Positions 1 through 9,430 of a stretch of DNA of 50,449 nt are shown piece after piece (within the stretch, counting starts at the first letter, position 1; every line of letters starts with the position of its first letter). Location of the stretch: NCBI RefSeq assembly GCF_002937115.1, contig NZ_NHRY01000144.1:797-51245 (forward strand), read 5' to 3'. The notes below the pieces were generated by a model, which saw only the letters and a program-made list of their open reading frames with translations, searched no databases and was not told where the DNA came from. Position numbers and translations under genes: made by a program. The DNA comes from Rhodopila globiformis (lineage in GTDB: Bacteria > Pseudomonadota > Alphaproteobacteria > Acetobacterales > Acetobacteraceae).

Positions 1-141
1 GCGGTGATGGACTGGTTCAGCCGCCGGGTTCTGGCGTGGCGGTTGTCGATCACCATGGACGCGGATTTCTGCGTTGATGCGTTGCAGGACGCCCTGGCGC
101 GCTACGGCAAGCCGGAGATCTTCAACAAGATCGCGGCATAA
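1..141 (+). pseudogene. IS3-family transposase, 5' part (interrupted)
   Basis: This open frame enters from the window edge and reads AVMDWFSRRVLAWRLS, the first catalytic Asp region of the DDE integrase core of IS3-type OrfB (rve family). The family match runs to KPEIFN and then breaks off at about base 127. The next residues (KIAA, stop) are read from inserted DNA. The continuation, TDQGSQFTSGDF, resumes at about 2736, so one transposase gene has been split by about 2.6 kb. Neither half can make an active enzyme alone, because the second Asp and the Glu lie in the right half. The upstream part of the gene lies outside the window. Confidence 0.85.
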
Positions 142-165
142 TGCACCTCTGCACCTCCATCTAAG

Positions 166-2238
166 TTATTGAAATTCCATTGTGGCCTGTCGCAAATCTG
201 CCGATACTGGGGGTATCACTGGCGCCGACCGAACCCCTGGCAGCTCCAGATCCTGGCGGAGTATGACGTAGGGCGCTCCCGGGCAGACCTGGCGGGCGGG
301 AAGCGTCTTATTGTGGATCATGCGGATGACCGTCATCTTGCTGACTCCGAGTTCCCCCGCCACTTCATCGAGCACCAATTCCCCACGGTCAATCCGCTCT
401 CCGTCACGATACGCCAAAAGATGGTGATCGTTGCGGAACAACTGCACCCTGGCCGCGGTCCAGCTCAGTCCGGCGATGGTTCGTTTGCCGAGCCGGTTGA
501 GAACCGGCGCGATACTGGAATCTGGCATCATCCGGACCAAGGCGGTGATCAGCGCCGCTGTTTCCGCTTCGGTGCCGGCGTGCTCAATATCCCGCCAGCG
601 GCCGCGGATCTTTGTGGCAACGTCAAGAGCGGTATGGTCACCGCCATGCCAATGGATCATGGCATGAAGCCGATTGTCTTCCGCCCGTATCACGATCTCG
701 CGGACGACAGTGCGGATAATCCGTTTCTTGAACTCGACTGATGATGCCGGGTCATTCCAGACGACCGACAAGTCTTTCCCAAGCCGGATAAGTGCGTCCC
801 GCTCGGCTATGCTCAATCGAGTGGCGGTGTCGTCGACCATCGCCGCCAGGTGCGCTTCCAGGCGCTGGACGGTCACCAACCGTTCGTTCCAGCGGCGCTC
901 CAACTCTCCCGCCACCAGCCGATTGTCGGGATCGACCTGATCATACTGCCGGCGCGCCAGCCCCGCTTCGTAACGGGCGGCTTCCAAAGCCAGCTCGGCT
1001 TGCCGGCGTTGGTCCCGATGACGATCCTGTCCGCTGTCGATGGCGGACATTGCCGCATCGATGCCCAGAGGCGCCAGAATGCGGAGAACCTCCTCGCTGA
1101 TGGCGCGTTCAAGACGATTGCCGCTGATGACTGTGCAAGTTCTGCCGGCGTTGTCCTCCTCGATTGGCCGGATGCAAAAATATTGGGCTGTCGGTAGATC
1201 GGTTCTGTAGCGGACCTTGAGTTTGCGTCCACACCGTTCACAACGTAGCAGGCCGGGCAACAGCGCCGCACCGTTACGAACGGCCCCTTGAGCGGCTTGA
1301 CCCTTCCGGTTTGCGTTGTCGGCGATCACCCGCCGATTGCGCTCGAATTCCGTCCAGCCGATATAGCCTTCATGCCGATCATGCAGAAGAACACGCCACT
1401 TCTCGCGTGGAAGACGGACACCGTTCCGAACCCGTCGACGGCCATCTTCCAGCGTGGTTTCCCGGCCATTGCGACCATAGGCGTAAGCGCCCGCATAGAC
1501 CGGGTTGGCCAGCATGCTGAGAAGCCCACTGTAAGTCGGCAGCATCCATTCGACCGTTCGACGCGGGCCGCCAGTCGTCAGTTTGGGTAAACAGACATTT
1601 TCCTGTCGCAGCCACAGCACCACCTGCCGAACACTGCCCAGTTCGCGGAACTTGCTGAACACCAGATTGACGGCTTCGCGGGTGCGCTCGTTCGGGTCCT
1701 TCTCCAAACGACCGTTCGCGCCCAGCACATAACCGACGGCGATCAGAGCAAATAATTCGCCCCGTGCTGCCTTCTCCAACTTGGCCTCAAAGGCACGCTG
1801 ACGAATGGCGGAGGACTCCATCACGCTGAATGCACCCTTCAGACCAAGCATCATTTGGTCGTCACTCGATCGCGGATCGTAAATCCCGTCCTCGTCAATA
1901 ATCAAGGTGCCAACGATAGCGCAGAACTCCAGCAACGTATGCCAGTCACGCCCGTTGCGTGCCAGCCGAGACGCTTCGATGGCAAATACGGCTCCCACCT
2001 CACCGCGGCCGATCGCCGTCAACAATCGATCAAAGCCGGGGCGTGCCACGCCACTGCCGGAACGGCCGAGGTCATCATCCACAACCGTCACCTCCTGCCA
2101 GCCAAGCAGTCGCGCCCGCTCACGCAGACCATACTGTCGTCGCTGGCTTTCATGATTGTTCTGTACTTGCGCCATGGTGGATTGCCTTATGTAGACATAG
2201 GCGGTCCGGCTCAAATGATCAACGCTTATCTTGCTCAT
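166..2238 (-). CDS. Large serine recombinase
   Basis: This 690-residue site-specific recombinase probably moves the surrounding element. The N-terminal resolvase catalytic domain (about residues 10-160) contains YVYIRQSTMAQ with the probable nucleophile Ser20, then LGRSGSGVARPGF and ASRLARNGRDW, the usual Arg-rich active-site blocks. A Recombinase domain follows (about 165-300), then a zinc-ribbon-like segment with CERCGRK (about residue 335) and a later Cys, and a long helical C-terminal part. The ATG overlaps the stop of the upstream 62-residue ORF (ATGA), so translation is likely coupled. The length and domain order are complete and no frameshift is seen. The target specificity cannot be read from the sequence. 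Confidence 0.9.
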   Translation of the reverse strand: MSKISVDHLSRTAYVYIRQSTMAQVQNNHESQRRQYGLRERARLLGWQEVTVVDDDLGRSGSGVARPGFDRLLTAIGRGEVGAVFAIEASRLARNGRDWHTLLEFCAIVGTLIIDEDGIYDPRSSDDQMMLGLKGAFSVMESSAIRQRAFEAKLEKAARGELFALIAVGYVLGANGRLEKDPNERTREAVNLVFSKFRELGSVRQVVLWLRQENVCLPKLTTGGPRRTVEWMLPTYSGLLSMLANPVYAGAYAYGRNGRETTLEDGRRRVRNGVRLPREKWRVLLHDRHEGYIGWTEFERNRRVIADNANRKGQAAQGAVRNGAALLPGLLRCERCGRKLKVRYRTDLPTAQYFCIRPIEEDNAGRTCTVISGNRLERAISEEVLRILAPLGIDAAMSAIDSGQDRHRDQRRQAELALEAARYEAGLARRQYDQVDPDNRLVAGELERRWNERLVTVQRLEAHLAAMVDDTATRLSIAERDALIRLGKDLSVVWNDPASSVEFKKRIIRTVVREIVIRAEDNRLHAMIHWHGGDHTALDVATKIRGRWRDIEHAGTEAETAALITALVRMMPDSSIAPVLNRLGKRTIAGLSWTAARVQLFRNDHHLLAYRDGERIDRGELVLDEVAGELGVSKMTVIRMIHNKTLPARQVCPGAPYVILRQDLELPGVRSAPVIPPVSADLRQATMEFQ

Positions 2239-2423
2239 GACTTCGCCTCATCTTTTCGTCCGAGGACCGCTGCTATCCGTCGTTGTTCGTCGATGAGATC
2301 GGTGAGCAGGGCCTGCACCAGCGGCTTGAGCGGCGCTGTCTGAATGTTTTGAGGCGTCCTCGTCACGGTCACAGTTGCCGGCACATCGAATAGATTCGAC
2401 TGAAGCCGCGGCGTCCTTTTCAT
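2235..2423 (-). CDS. Small protein of the recombinase element
   Basis: This 62-residue ORF begins MKRTPRLQSNLFDVPATV and ends GRKDEAKS, with a predicted helical C-terminal half. A strong ribosome site (GGAGG, about 7 bp before the ATG) selects this start over longer in-frame options. The stop overlaps the recombinase ATG by four bases, an arrangement that supports a real, co-translated gene. I recognise no domain. It may be an accessory factor for the recombinase, but that rests only on position. Confidence 0.6.
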   Translation of the reverse strand: MKRTPRLQSNLFDVPATVTVTRTPQNIQTAPLKPLVQALLTDLIDEQRRIAAVLGRKDEAKS

Positions 2424-2649
2424 CCTTGTCCCTCCGATCGGTCGAAGACCGATCATCCGGAGACGGCGAGGTCGCGTCCAACAAGCGTCGAAGATTGCGC
2501 AGCGCCTCAAGGTCAACACGTGGCGCCTCACGCACCGTCATTTCCGCCGCCCCCGGCTCGGTCATCCAGACGGGAACCTGGAATGGCGAGGCGTTGGATC
2601 GCGCAAGGACAAAATAAATCTCGTCACCAAACCGGTTCCAGCCGATCAC
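2248..2649 (-). CDS. DUF5372-like protein of the recombinase element (start uncertain)
   Basis: The reading frame contains VTVHYPHHPYADKRATVIGW, then GDEIYFVLARSNASPFQVPV and WMTEPGA. This pattern (a short beta-rich domain ending in P-x-W-[MT]) is what I recall of DUF5372, a family usually found just upstream of this type of recombinase. The domain clearly begins upstream of the first ATG (2649), around base 2690, and the frame stays open into the element end, so the annotated start is a minimum. The 3' end overlaps the 62-residue ORF in another frame. The function is unknown. The position suggests a role with the recombinase. Confidence 0.5.
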   Translation of the reverse strand: MIGWNRFGDEIYFVLARSNASPFQVPVWMTEPGAAEMTVREAPRVDLEALRNLRRLLDATSPSPDDRSSTDRRDKDEKDAAASVESIRCAGNCDRDEDASKHSDSAAQAAGAGPAHRSHRRTTTDSSGPRTKR

Positions 2650-2735
2650 CGTCGCGCGTTTGTCCGCGTATGGGTGATGTGGATAGTGAACGGTGACTTC
2701 GGTGCCCTGGTACTGGGCAGTGTTCCGCTGTTGTG

Positions 2736-3116
2736 AATACCGATCAAGGTTCTCAGTTCACCAGCGGGGACTTTCTGGAGGCGTTGGCAAGCCGTGGCAT
2801 CCGGATCAGCATGGACGGCAAGGGGCGGTTTCTGGACAACATCTTCATCGAGCGGTTGTGGCGGAGCCTGAAGTACGAGGAGGTGTTCATCAAAGCCTAT
2901 GGCTCGGTGATGGAGGCGCGCCAAGGGATTGGCGGCTGGCTGCGATTTTACAACGAGGAGCGGCCACACCAGGCCTTGGGTTACCGGACGCCGCGCGGGG
3001 TGTTCAATGGCGAAGCCTGCGCGCCTGTGGCCAGCGGCATCGCGGTGGCCGGCTGCGGTGTTGCCGACAAGCTCGCAGGCATACAAGCAAAAGAGGTGTT
3101 GACTTATGTAGAATGA
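2736..3116 (+). pseudogene. IS3-family transposase, 3' part
   Basis: This part reads NTDQGSQFTSGDFLEALA, RGIRISMDGKGRFLDN, then IERLWRSLKYEEVF and YNEERPHQALGYRTP, which is the second Asp, the DDE-spaced Glu and the typical IS3 C-terminus. It continues the 5' part at the window start across the recombinase insertion. The tail (GEACAPVASGIAVAGC to TYVE) is longer and less typical than the family norm. The first codons read from the ATG at 2733, but homology begins with the Asn. It is inactive as it stands. Confidence 0.85.
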
Positions 3117-3229
3117 GGTTTATACTTCATCAATACTTATTCCCTCGGATCGGGAGGGACAGTGGAAGCACGGCGGGACTCTCCCTTAAGTCACCCCGAT
3201 TCCTGTCCAGCCGATGGGGTCCACCTCAC

Positions 3230-3601
3230 CTCGCCCGTTCTTTGGAGCACCTGCTCGATGTGGTCCGCACCCTGGAGGCACGCGGGGCTTATCTCCGCGT
3301 GCTCGGCGACCCGATCGACACGGCAACCCCGCAGGGCCGTTTCATGCTGCAGATGCTCGGCGCCGTTGCTGAATTCGAACGGGCTTTGATCCGCGAGCGT
3401 GTCGCCAGCGGTCTCGCCCGGGCGGCCCGCGAGGGACGCCGCGGCGGCAATCCCGGCGTGGTGGCACGAGACCCGGAGGCCCTCCGCCGCCTGCGACATG
3501 CGCGCGAGGACGCGTATCTTGCCCGGGTGACGGCACACGCCTCGGAGTGGCTGCCGTTGGTGATCCGTCTGCGGACGGAGGAAGGTCGTACTTGGGATGA
3601 T
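3230..3601 (+). pseudogene. Serine resolvase fragment (N-terminus lost)
   Basis: This frame encodes LARSLEHLLDVVRTLEARGA, PIDTATPQGRFMLQMLGAVA and EFERALIRERVASGLARA, the C-terminal part of a resolvase/invertase catalytic domain, the E helix and the start of the DNA-binding region. The N-terminal 60 or so residues with the catalytic Ser are missing. After RTWDD the expected helix-turn-helix is replaced by unrelated sequence running into the MITE-like repeat. It is a dead remnant of a Tn3-type or plasmid resolvase, not related closely enough to the large recombinase to be a copy of it. Confidence 0.75.
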
Positions 3602-3640
3602 AGGGCTGAAATTGTAGGAAAAAGGTCGCGGAGAACGAGA

Positions 3641-3775
3641 CCTCTACAGTTGAGTTTCGCAATTTTTGCCGCCTCGGTGGGCCGTTATCGACCGATAAGC
3701 CCTTGTTTTCCCTGAACTGGATTTCGGCGACATGGGTCCAACCGAGGCCAACGGGCAGAAACTCAACTGTAGAGG
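3641..3775. repeat. MITE-like 135-bp inverted-repeat element
   Basis: A perfect 18-bp terminal repeat, CCTCTACAGTTGAGTTTC at 3641-3658, has its exact reverse complement at 3758-3775. Inside it, GCCTCGGT (3671-3678) is mirrored by ACCGAGGC (3741-3748) and TTATCG/CGATAA flank the centre, so the whole unit can fold into a long hairpin. It has no coding capacity. AGA flanks both ends, which could be a 3-bp target duplication but is too short to prove it. The layout fits a miniature inverted-repeat element mobilised in trans. A strong bidirectional terminator is the alternative. Confidence 0.6.
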
Positions 3776-3814
3776 AGACAGGCCACAGCCATCGCGCGGA
3801 CGGTATGGTGTCGA

Positions 3815-4207
3815 TCAGGCGAGGAACGCTGTGAGGGTCAGCCAGGCGCTGAACGCCAGACCCACACCCATATAGGAACGGAACCATGCCGGGTAGTTCA
3901 GCGCACGGTAGAATGCGATCAGCGCCCCCGGTGGCATCGCCGCCAGCGCGATACCCTTGATCAGCGTTAGCCACCCCAACAGCGTCACGACCACAGGCAG
4001 TGCGCCGCCTGACCAAACATTGTGGCCGACCACCATGGCCGCGCCGCCAGCCATGGTGAAGATCCCGGTGACCAGAACCAGCCCCGGGTTCTCCATCATC
4101 GCGCTGATTGCCGCCAGCGATGTCCTGGGCCTGGCGACCAGGACGGCACACATCAGCAGACAGAAAAGCCCGATGAACCGGCCCAGGAAGACTGTCAGTG
4201 GCGACAT
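3815..4207 (-). CDS. Four-helix inner-membrane protein
   Basis: This 130-residue protein has four hydrophobic segments (about residues 5-27, 40-60, 66-90 and 107-128), short polar loops and no signal peptidase site, so it is probably an inner-membrane protein. A strong ribosome site (GGAGGTGAAGAACG before the ATG) supports the start. I recognise no catalytic residues. Similar short four-helix proteins are common in alphaproteobacteria without known function. It is divergent from the ECF sigma operon and may share that intergenic region for regulation, but nothing links them functionally. Confidence 0.7.
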   Translation of the reverse strand: MSPLTVFLGRFIGLFCLLMCAVLVARPRTSLAAISAMMENPGLVLVTGIFTMAGGAAMVVGHNVWSGGALPVVVTLLGWLTLIKGIALAAMPPGALIAFYRALNYPAWFRSYMGVGLAFSAWLTLTAFLA

Positions 4208-4300
4208 CGTTCTTCACCTCCGCACGTGGAGCCACGTCTCCGGAACACCGCTTCCATGCAGCCGATTTCCCAATGGAACAGCGTTACAGTCGCTGCCTGA

Positions 4301-4591
4301 CGGATAAGCCTATATGGCCTCCTGCCCGACGCCAACGCCCAGATCATCGATGCTACCATGGCCGACGCACTGTACGTCGACGCCTGCCAGAAGCATGTCC
4401 TGGTCGCCTGGATCACCATGTGAATACACATGTGTATCGGGAACGCCGCATGGCGCGCTTGGCGACCAACCGCCCCTCCCCTTACTTGCTTGCTGTCCAA
4501 AACGCCCGTCGGGGCGTGCTGCCCGACGAAATCGCATCCACCGGCGTAGGGTTTCGTCCGGTCGGCCGTAGTTCGGACAGATGCCGTTTGG
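4301..4591 (+). pseudogene. Remnant of a small cytoplasmic protein
   Basis: One frame reads LLPDANAQIIDATMADALYV followed by DACQKHVLVAWITM and a TGA at 4420-4422. A second frame then reads MARLATNRPSPYLLAVQNAR followed by RGVLPDEI. Together they look like the two halves of one short protein of a type I recall from Acetobacteraceae (AMADALYVDAC, then a conserved [VA]ARLAT-RP-PY block), separated by a stop and a frameshift, and with no start codon upstream. The region carries the palindrome at 4424-4437 exactly at the break. The function of the intact family is unknown to me. Confidence 0.4.
4424..4437. promoter_or_regulatory. Perfect 14-bp palindrome upstream of the ECF sigma gene
   Basis: ATACACATGTGTAT is a perfect palindrome lying 161 bp before the sigma factor start and between two divergent genes. 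It could be a dimeric regulator operator or simply the scar at the break of the small broken gene it sits in. No promoter elements could be placed around it with confidence. Confidence 0.3.
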
Positions 4592-4597
4592 GATCCC

Positions 4598-5158
4598 GTG
4601 ACGATCGATGAGCGCGACGCGAGCGACGAAGAGCTGATCCGCCGGGTCGCCGGTGGTGACCGCGTCGCCTTTTCCAGCCTCGTCGAGCGCTACCGTGGGC
4701 CTCTTATACGGCTGGCTTACGGCATCGTCCGCAATCGCAGCGAGGCGGAGGACATCGTGCAGGAAACCTTCATCCGCATCTGGACCCGGGCTGGCGACTG
4801 GGATGCGGCGCGTGGGACGCGGTTCGCCGCGTGGGTATCGCGCATCGCCACCAACCTTGCCATCGACCAGCAGCGCCGGCAGCAGACCGATTCCCTCGAC
4901 GACGCGGCGGATGCCGTTGCACCCGGGCCCGATACCGAAGCGCACAGCATGGCAAGCGAAATCCAGCACCGCATCGAGCGCGCGCTGGGTGCCCTGCCGG
5001 AGCGCCAACGCACCGCCTTTGCCCTCTGCCAGTTCGCGGACCTCAGCAATGCCGAGGCGGCGGCAAGCATGGGGGTCGGCATCGGAACCCTGGAACAGCT
5101 CCTGGTCAGAGCCCGCCGCCGGCTGCGCGCCGAACTGGCCGACCTGTTGGAGGCATGA
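4598..5158 (+). CDS. ECF-type RNA polymerase sigma factor
   Basis: This 186-residue sigma-70 family protein has region 2 at about residues 24-90 (FSSLVERYRGPLIRLAYG, EAEDIVQETFIRIW) and region 4 at about 125-180 (ALGALPERQRTAFALCQF, then NAEAAASMGVGIGTLEQLL). The region-3 linker is only a short polar stretch, as in extracytoplasmic-function sigmas. The start is GTG at 4598, since no in-frame ATG lies before the conserved DEELIRRVAGGD. Its stop overlaps the next gene's ATG, so it is the first gene of a coupled operon with an anti-sigma-like membrane protein and a periplasmic sensor-like protein. It probably directs its own operon. Confidence 0.9.
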   Translation: MTIDERDASDEELIRRVAGGDRVAFSSLVERYRGPLIRLAYGIVRNRSEAEDIVQETFIRIWTRAGDWDAARGTRFAAWVSRIATNLAIDQQRRQQTDSLDDAADAVAPGPDTEAHSMASEIQHRIERALGALPERQRTAFALCQFADLSNAEAAASMGVGIGTLEQLLVRARRRLRAELADLLEA

Positions 5159-5577
5159 TGCGCGAGCGCGATTTCCAGGCCCTGCTTGACCGCTTCGGCC
5201 CCGATCTTTCCCGCTGGCGCGATGCCGCGCTGCGCCGGTCCGCCGAAGCGCTGCTGACGTCGTCGGTCGAGGCGCGGGCAATGCTGGCCCGTGCCAGCCG
5301 TCTCGCGGCGCTGATCGACGCCGCGACCACGCCGCCGCTACCGCCGGTGGCGCGCATCGTCGAACGGGCGACGGCGCGGCCGCAAGTCCCGGTCCGCCGC
5401 CCCACCTTGCCCACGCGCCCGGCGTGGCTGGGGTTGGGTCGCTGGCACGCTGTGGCGTTCGCCTCCTGCCTGGTGGTCGGCGTCCTGATCGGCATCCGCA
5501 GCGCCCATCACCCGGACAACGCCTATGCCCTCTACAACGTGGCCGATGGCTCGGACATTGGAGATCTCCATGAGTGA
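5155..5577 (+). CDS. Probable anti-sigma factor, single-pass membrane protein
   Basis: This 140-residue protein has a charged cytoplasmic N-terminal part (MMRERDFQALLDRFGPDLS, Arg/Ala-rich helices), a Pro-rich linker, one membrane span at about residues 97-117 (WHAVAFASCLVVGVLIGI) and a short periplasmic tail. It overlaps the sigma gene by four bases (ATGA) and the next gene by eight. Size, topology and position match anti-sigma partners of ECF factors such as CnrY-like proteins. No zinc-binding HxxxCxxC motif is seen. The role is therefore inferred from context. Confidence 0.6.
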   Translation: MMRERDFQALLDRFGPDLSRWRDAALRRSAEALLTSSVEARAMLARASRLAALIDAATTPPLPPVARIVERATARPQVPVRRPTLPTRPAWLGLGRWHAVAFASCLVVGVLIGIRSAHHPDNAYALYNVADGSDIGDLHE

Positions 5578-6013
5578 GGTGTCAGAGACCCGGCAGCGTT
5601 CGCCGCTGCTCCTCGCCCTGGCGGTGTCGCTCGCCCTCAATTGCCTCGGGGCGGGCTACCTGATCGGGCATCATGCCGCCTTCGTGCCGTCCCCGCCGCC
5701 GATGGCGCCGGCGGCGGTCAACAGCCTCGGCGAGCGCCTGAAGCATCTGCCCCTGGACGAAAGGCGACGCTTCCAGCGCGCCATGCAACCCGACCGTCCG
5801 GCCATTCGTCAGGCGCGCGAGGAACTGGCCGTGGCGCGGTCCCGGATCGCTCAGGTGATGGCGGCAGAGCCCTACGACCCCGGGCAGATGCGCCAGGCAT
5901 TCGCCGACGCCCGCGCAAAGGCGGAGGTGCTGCGGGAGCGCGTGCAAGTTGCCATGGCCCGGGCCCTGGCTGTGCTCAGCGCTGACTCCCGCCGGCAACT
6001 GGCCGGCCCGTAA
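5570..6013 (+). CDS. Periplasmic heavy-metal sensor/resistance-like protein
   Basis: This 147-residue protein is anchored by an N-terminal membrane segment (about residues 11-32, PLLLALAVSLALNCLGAGYL) with a helical periplasmic domain (LKHLPLDERRRFQRAM, then PDRPAIRQAREELAVARSRI). The helix-hairpin pattern with paired Arg/Leu and many Gln/Ala matches the Metal_resist/CnrX-ZraP-CpxP group, which dampens or senses envelope and metal stress. The start at 5570 has GGAG just upstream and overlaps the previous stop. With the sigma and anti-sigma genes it forms a CnrYXH-like triad. The ligand cannot be read from the sequence, and no His/Met metal site stands out. Confidence 0.75.
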   Translation: MSEVSETRQRSPLLLALAVSLALNCLGAGYLIGHHAAFVPSPPPMAPAAVNSLGERLKHLPLDERRRFQRAMQPDRPAIRQAREELAVARSRIAQVMAAEPYDPGQMRQAFADARAKAEVLRERVQVAMARALAVLSADSRRQLAGP

Positions 6014-6039
6014 GGCATCGTGAAGGAACCTGCAGACCG

Positions 6040-7554
<1,515 letters not shown>

Positions 7555-7582
7555 CCGGATCGCCACGGAGAGGAACCCCCCA

Positions 7583-8800
7583 ATGCGTCTGCATCGCCGA
7601 CATCTCCTGACCCTCGCCGGCTCGTTGATCGGTCTCGGCCGCGATGGCTGGGCGTTCGCCGCCGACGCGCCAGTCAGACGCCGGCTGGTGGTGGTGATGC
7701 TGCGCGGCGCCGTGGACGGGCTGAATGTCGTCGTACCTTATGGCGACCCCGCCTATCACGTCATGCGCCCCACCATCGGACTCATGGCCCCTGGCTCGGA
7801 CGCGGGGGTGCTTGATCTCGACGGGCATTTCGGCCTGCATCCGGCGCTGGCGCCCCTGCTGCCGCTCTGGCGGGAGCGGCGCCTCGCCTTTGTCCATGCC
7901 TGCGGCTCGCCTGATCCAACGCGCTCGCATTTCGAGGCGCAGGACTTCATGGAGAGCGGCACGCCAGGCGTCCGCACCACGCCCGACGGCTGGATGAACC
8001 GGCTGATCACGGTTCTGCCGGCGCCGCACGGTCCGACCCGGGCGCTTAGCCTGGGCGCGACCCGCCCGCGCATCCTGGCGGGTGCGGCGCCCGCCATGAA
8101 CTTTCCGCTGGGACCGGAAGCGGGCAAGCCGCTGCCGCTCGACCGCCCCAGGGTCGCGGCAGCCTTTGCCGCGCTCTATTCGGGCAATGACGCAATGGAC
8201 ATCGCTTTCCGCGAAGGGCGGGCGGCACGCCGGGAGCTGGTCGCCGACCTCGCGAAGCAGACCGCCGCCGACAACGGCGCCCCACCTCCGGCCGGCTTCC
8301 CCGCGACCGCCGCTGGCCTGGGCGATCTGCTGGTTCGCGACGCGCGCATTCAGCTTGCCTTCGCGGATCTGGGCGGATGGGACACGCACGTGAACCAGGG
8401 GGGTGCCACGGGTCAACTCGCCGGCCATCTGCTGCCGCTGGGACAGGGACTGGCCGCGCTCGCCGATCGATTGGGGTCCAGGCTGGATGATACCGTGGTG
8501 CTGGTGATGTCCGAGTTCGGCCGCACCGCGCACGAGAACGGCGACAAAGGGACCGACCATGGCCACGGCAACGTGCTGTGGGTGCTGGGGGGCCGGGTAG
8601 CCGGCGGGCGCGTGCACGGCGGGTGGCCCGGCCTTGCTGCGGATGCTCTCTACCAGGGGCGCGATCTTGCCGTGACATCCGACTTTCGCAGCGTCATCGC
8701 TGCCACGCTGGAGCGTCATCTCGGCCTCTCCGACCGGCAGATCGCCGCGGTGCTGCCTAAGCCGCCATCCGCAAGCCTTCCCAGCCTGTTCGTTGGCTGA
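7583..8800 (+). CDS. DUF1501 family protein, probable Tat substrate
   Basis: This 405-residue protein starts MRLHRRHLLTLAGSL, a twin-arginine-like signal, followed by RRRLVVVMLRGAVDGLNVVV, which is typical of DUF1501 (a sulfatase/alkaline-phosphatase-like fold). Other family blocks are SGTPGVRTTPDGWMNR, GGWDTHVNQGG and VMSEFGRTAHENGDKGTDHG, whose Asp and His residues suggest metal ligands. The start is supported by GGAGAGGAA upstream. It lies 28 bp after the DUF1800 gene and closes the ECF operon. The substrate is unknown; folded export by Tat fits a cofactor- or metal-loaded enzyme. Confidence 0.9.
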   Translation: MRLHRRHLLTLAGSLIGLGRDGWAFAADAPVRRRLVVVMLRGAVDGLNVVVPYGDPAYHVMRPTIGLMAPGSDAGVLDLDGHFGLHPALAPLLPLWRERRLAFVHACGSPDPTRSHFEAQDFMESGTPGVRTTPDGWMNRLITVLPAPHGPTRALSLGATRPRILAGAAPAMNFPLGPEAGKPLPLDRPRVAAAFAALYSGNDAMDIAFREGRAARRELVADLAKQTAADNGAPPPAGFPATAAGLGDLLVRDARIQLAFADLGGWDTHVNQGGATGQLAGHLLPLGQGLAALADRLGSRLDDTVVLVMSEFGRTAHENGDKGTDHGHGNVLWVLGGRVAGGRVHGGWPGLAADALYQGRDLAVTSDFRSVIAATLERHLGLSDRQIAAVLPKPPSASLPSLFVG

Positions 8801-8898
8801 CGTGCCATCGCATCTCCGGCACGAACGTCGCGTAGGATTCAGGACGGGAGGCCGTAATTCCGGGGAAGAGGCCACGGTTCCAGAGGAGAGAGAGCTTT

Positions 8899-9105
8899 AT
8901 GACGCAGTCTGTTGTCCCGCTCCCGGTCGTTTCCTTGCTGACTAAAGCGGTTTCCGTAATGAGGCAGGCCGGCCCGGATCGTTTCAGCCGACTCGCCAGG
9001 GCGACCGTGACATTCTCTTTGGTTGCGCTGCTGATGGGATGCGCCTGTCGGCCTGGCTATGTCGGCCCTTATGGCGTGCGTCCCGCTCGTTGCTGGGTTT
9101 GGTAG
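8899..9105 (+). CDS. Small Cys-rich probable lipoprotein
   Basis: This 68-residue protein starts with a long polar leader, then FSLVALLMGCACRPGYVGPY. ALLMGC fits a lipobox, which would leave a very short mature peptide rich in Gly, Pro, Tyr and Arg and ending CWVW. A purine-rich ribosome site (GAGGAGAGAGAG) precedes the ATG. It lies 98 bp after DUF1501 and just before a second small exported protein. The true start could be further in, nearer the signal. The function is unknown. Confidence 0.6.
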   Translation: MTQSVVPLPVVSLLTKAVSVMRQAGPDRFSRLARATVTFSLVALLMGCACRPGYVGPYGVRPARCWVW

Positions 9106-9116
9106 GAGATATGATC

Positions 9117-9389
9117 ATGAGCCCAACTCGCATTGGTGGACGGATGCTGTTCGCCGTCACTTTGCTGGCGGCTGTCACCATACCGCTGCTGATACCCCAA
9201 CCGGCTGCCGCCTGGTGGGTGCGCGGTGGCTGCTGCTGGCGGCCCCACGTTGTTGTGGGCGTCGCGCCACCGGTGGTGGCAGTGCCGCCTCCCGTGGTCT
9301 ATGGACCGCCGCCGGTCGTCGTCGCCAGGCCGGTCTGGATTCCCGGACACTGGCGTGGCCCTTACTGGATTCCCGGCCACTGGCGGTGA
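9117..9389 (+). CDS. Small secreted Val/Pro-rich protein with WIPGHW repeats
   Basis: The start at 9117 is preferred over the ATG at 9111 because the AGGAG lies about 9 bp before it. The protein has a signal peptide ending near QPAAA, then WWVRGGCCWRP, a run of VAPPVV/VPPPVV repeats and two copies of WIPGHWRGPY-type sequence. The WxxGHW motif recurs in small periplasmic or outer-membrane proteins of proteobacteria, which are often annotated YXWGXW repeat proteins. It probably acts in the envelope. It may be co-transcribed with the preceding small lipoprotein. Confidence 0.7.
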   Translation: MSPTRIGGRMLFAVTLLAAVTIPLLIPQPAAAWWVRGGCCWRPHVVVGVAPPVVAVPPPVVYGPPPVVVARPVWIPGHWRGPYWIPGHWR

Positions 9390-9430
9390 AACCGGTCGGA
9401 CTGATGAGAGGCGTGGCTGCCCACGTCCCC

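Larger units (their letters stand above)
128..2735. mobile_element. Serine-recombinase element inserted in an IS3 transposase gene
   Basis: The boundaries are inferred by rejoining the two halves of the IS3 transposase: TTCAACA on the left and CCGATCAAGG on the right rebuild the uninterrupted FNTDQG codons. The insert carries a large serine recombinase and two small upstream ORFs, all on the minus strand and overlapping, as expected for an element moved by its own recombinase. No terminal inverted repeats and no clear target duplication are visible. This fits a serine recombinase, which recombines at short cores; the only match at the two ends is a short AA(C/T)A. The exact ends are uncertain by a few bases. 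Confidence 0.7.

Noticed and set aside
8853-8870. CCGTAATTCCGGGG before the small lipoprotein gene
   Set aside because: It has one T too few and no CGA end; the spacing to a -10 does not fit.
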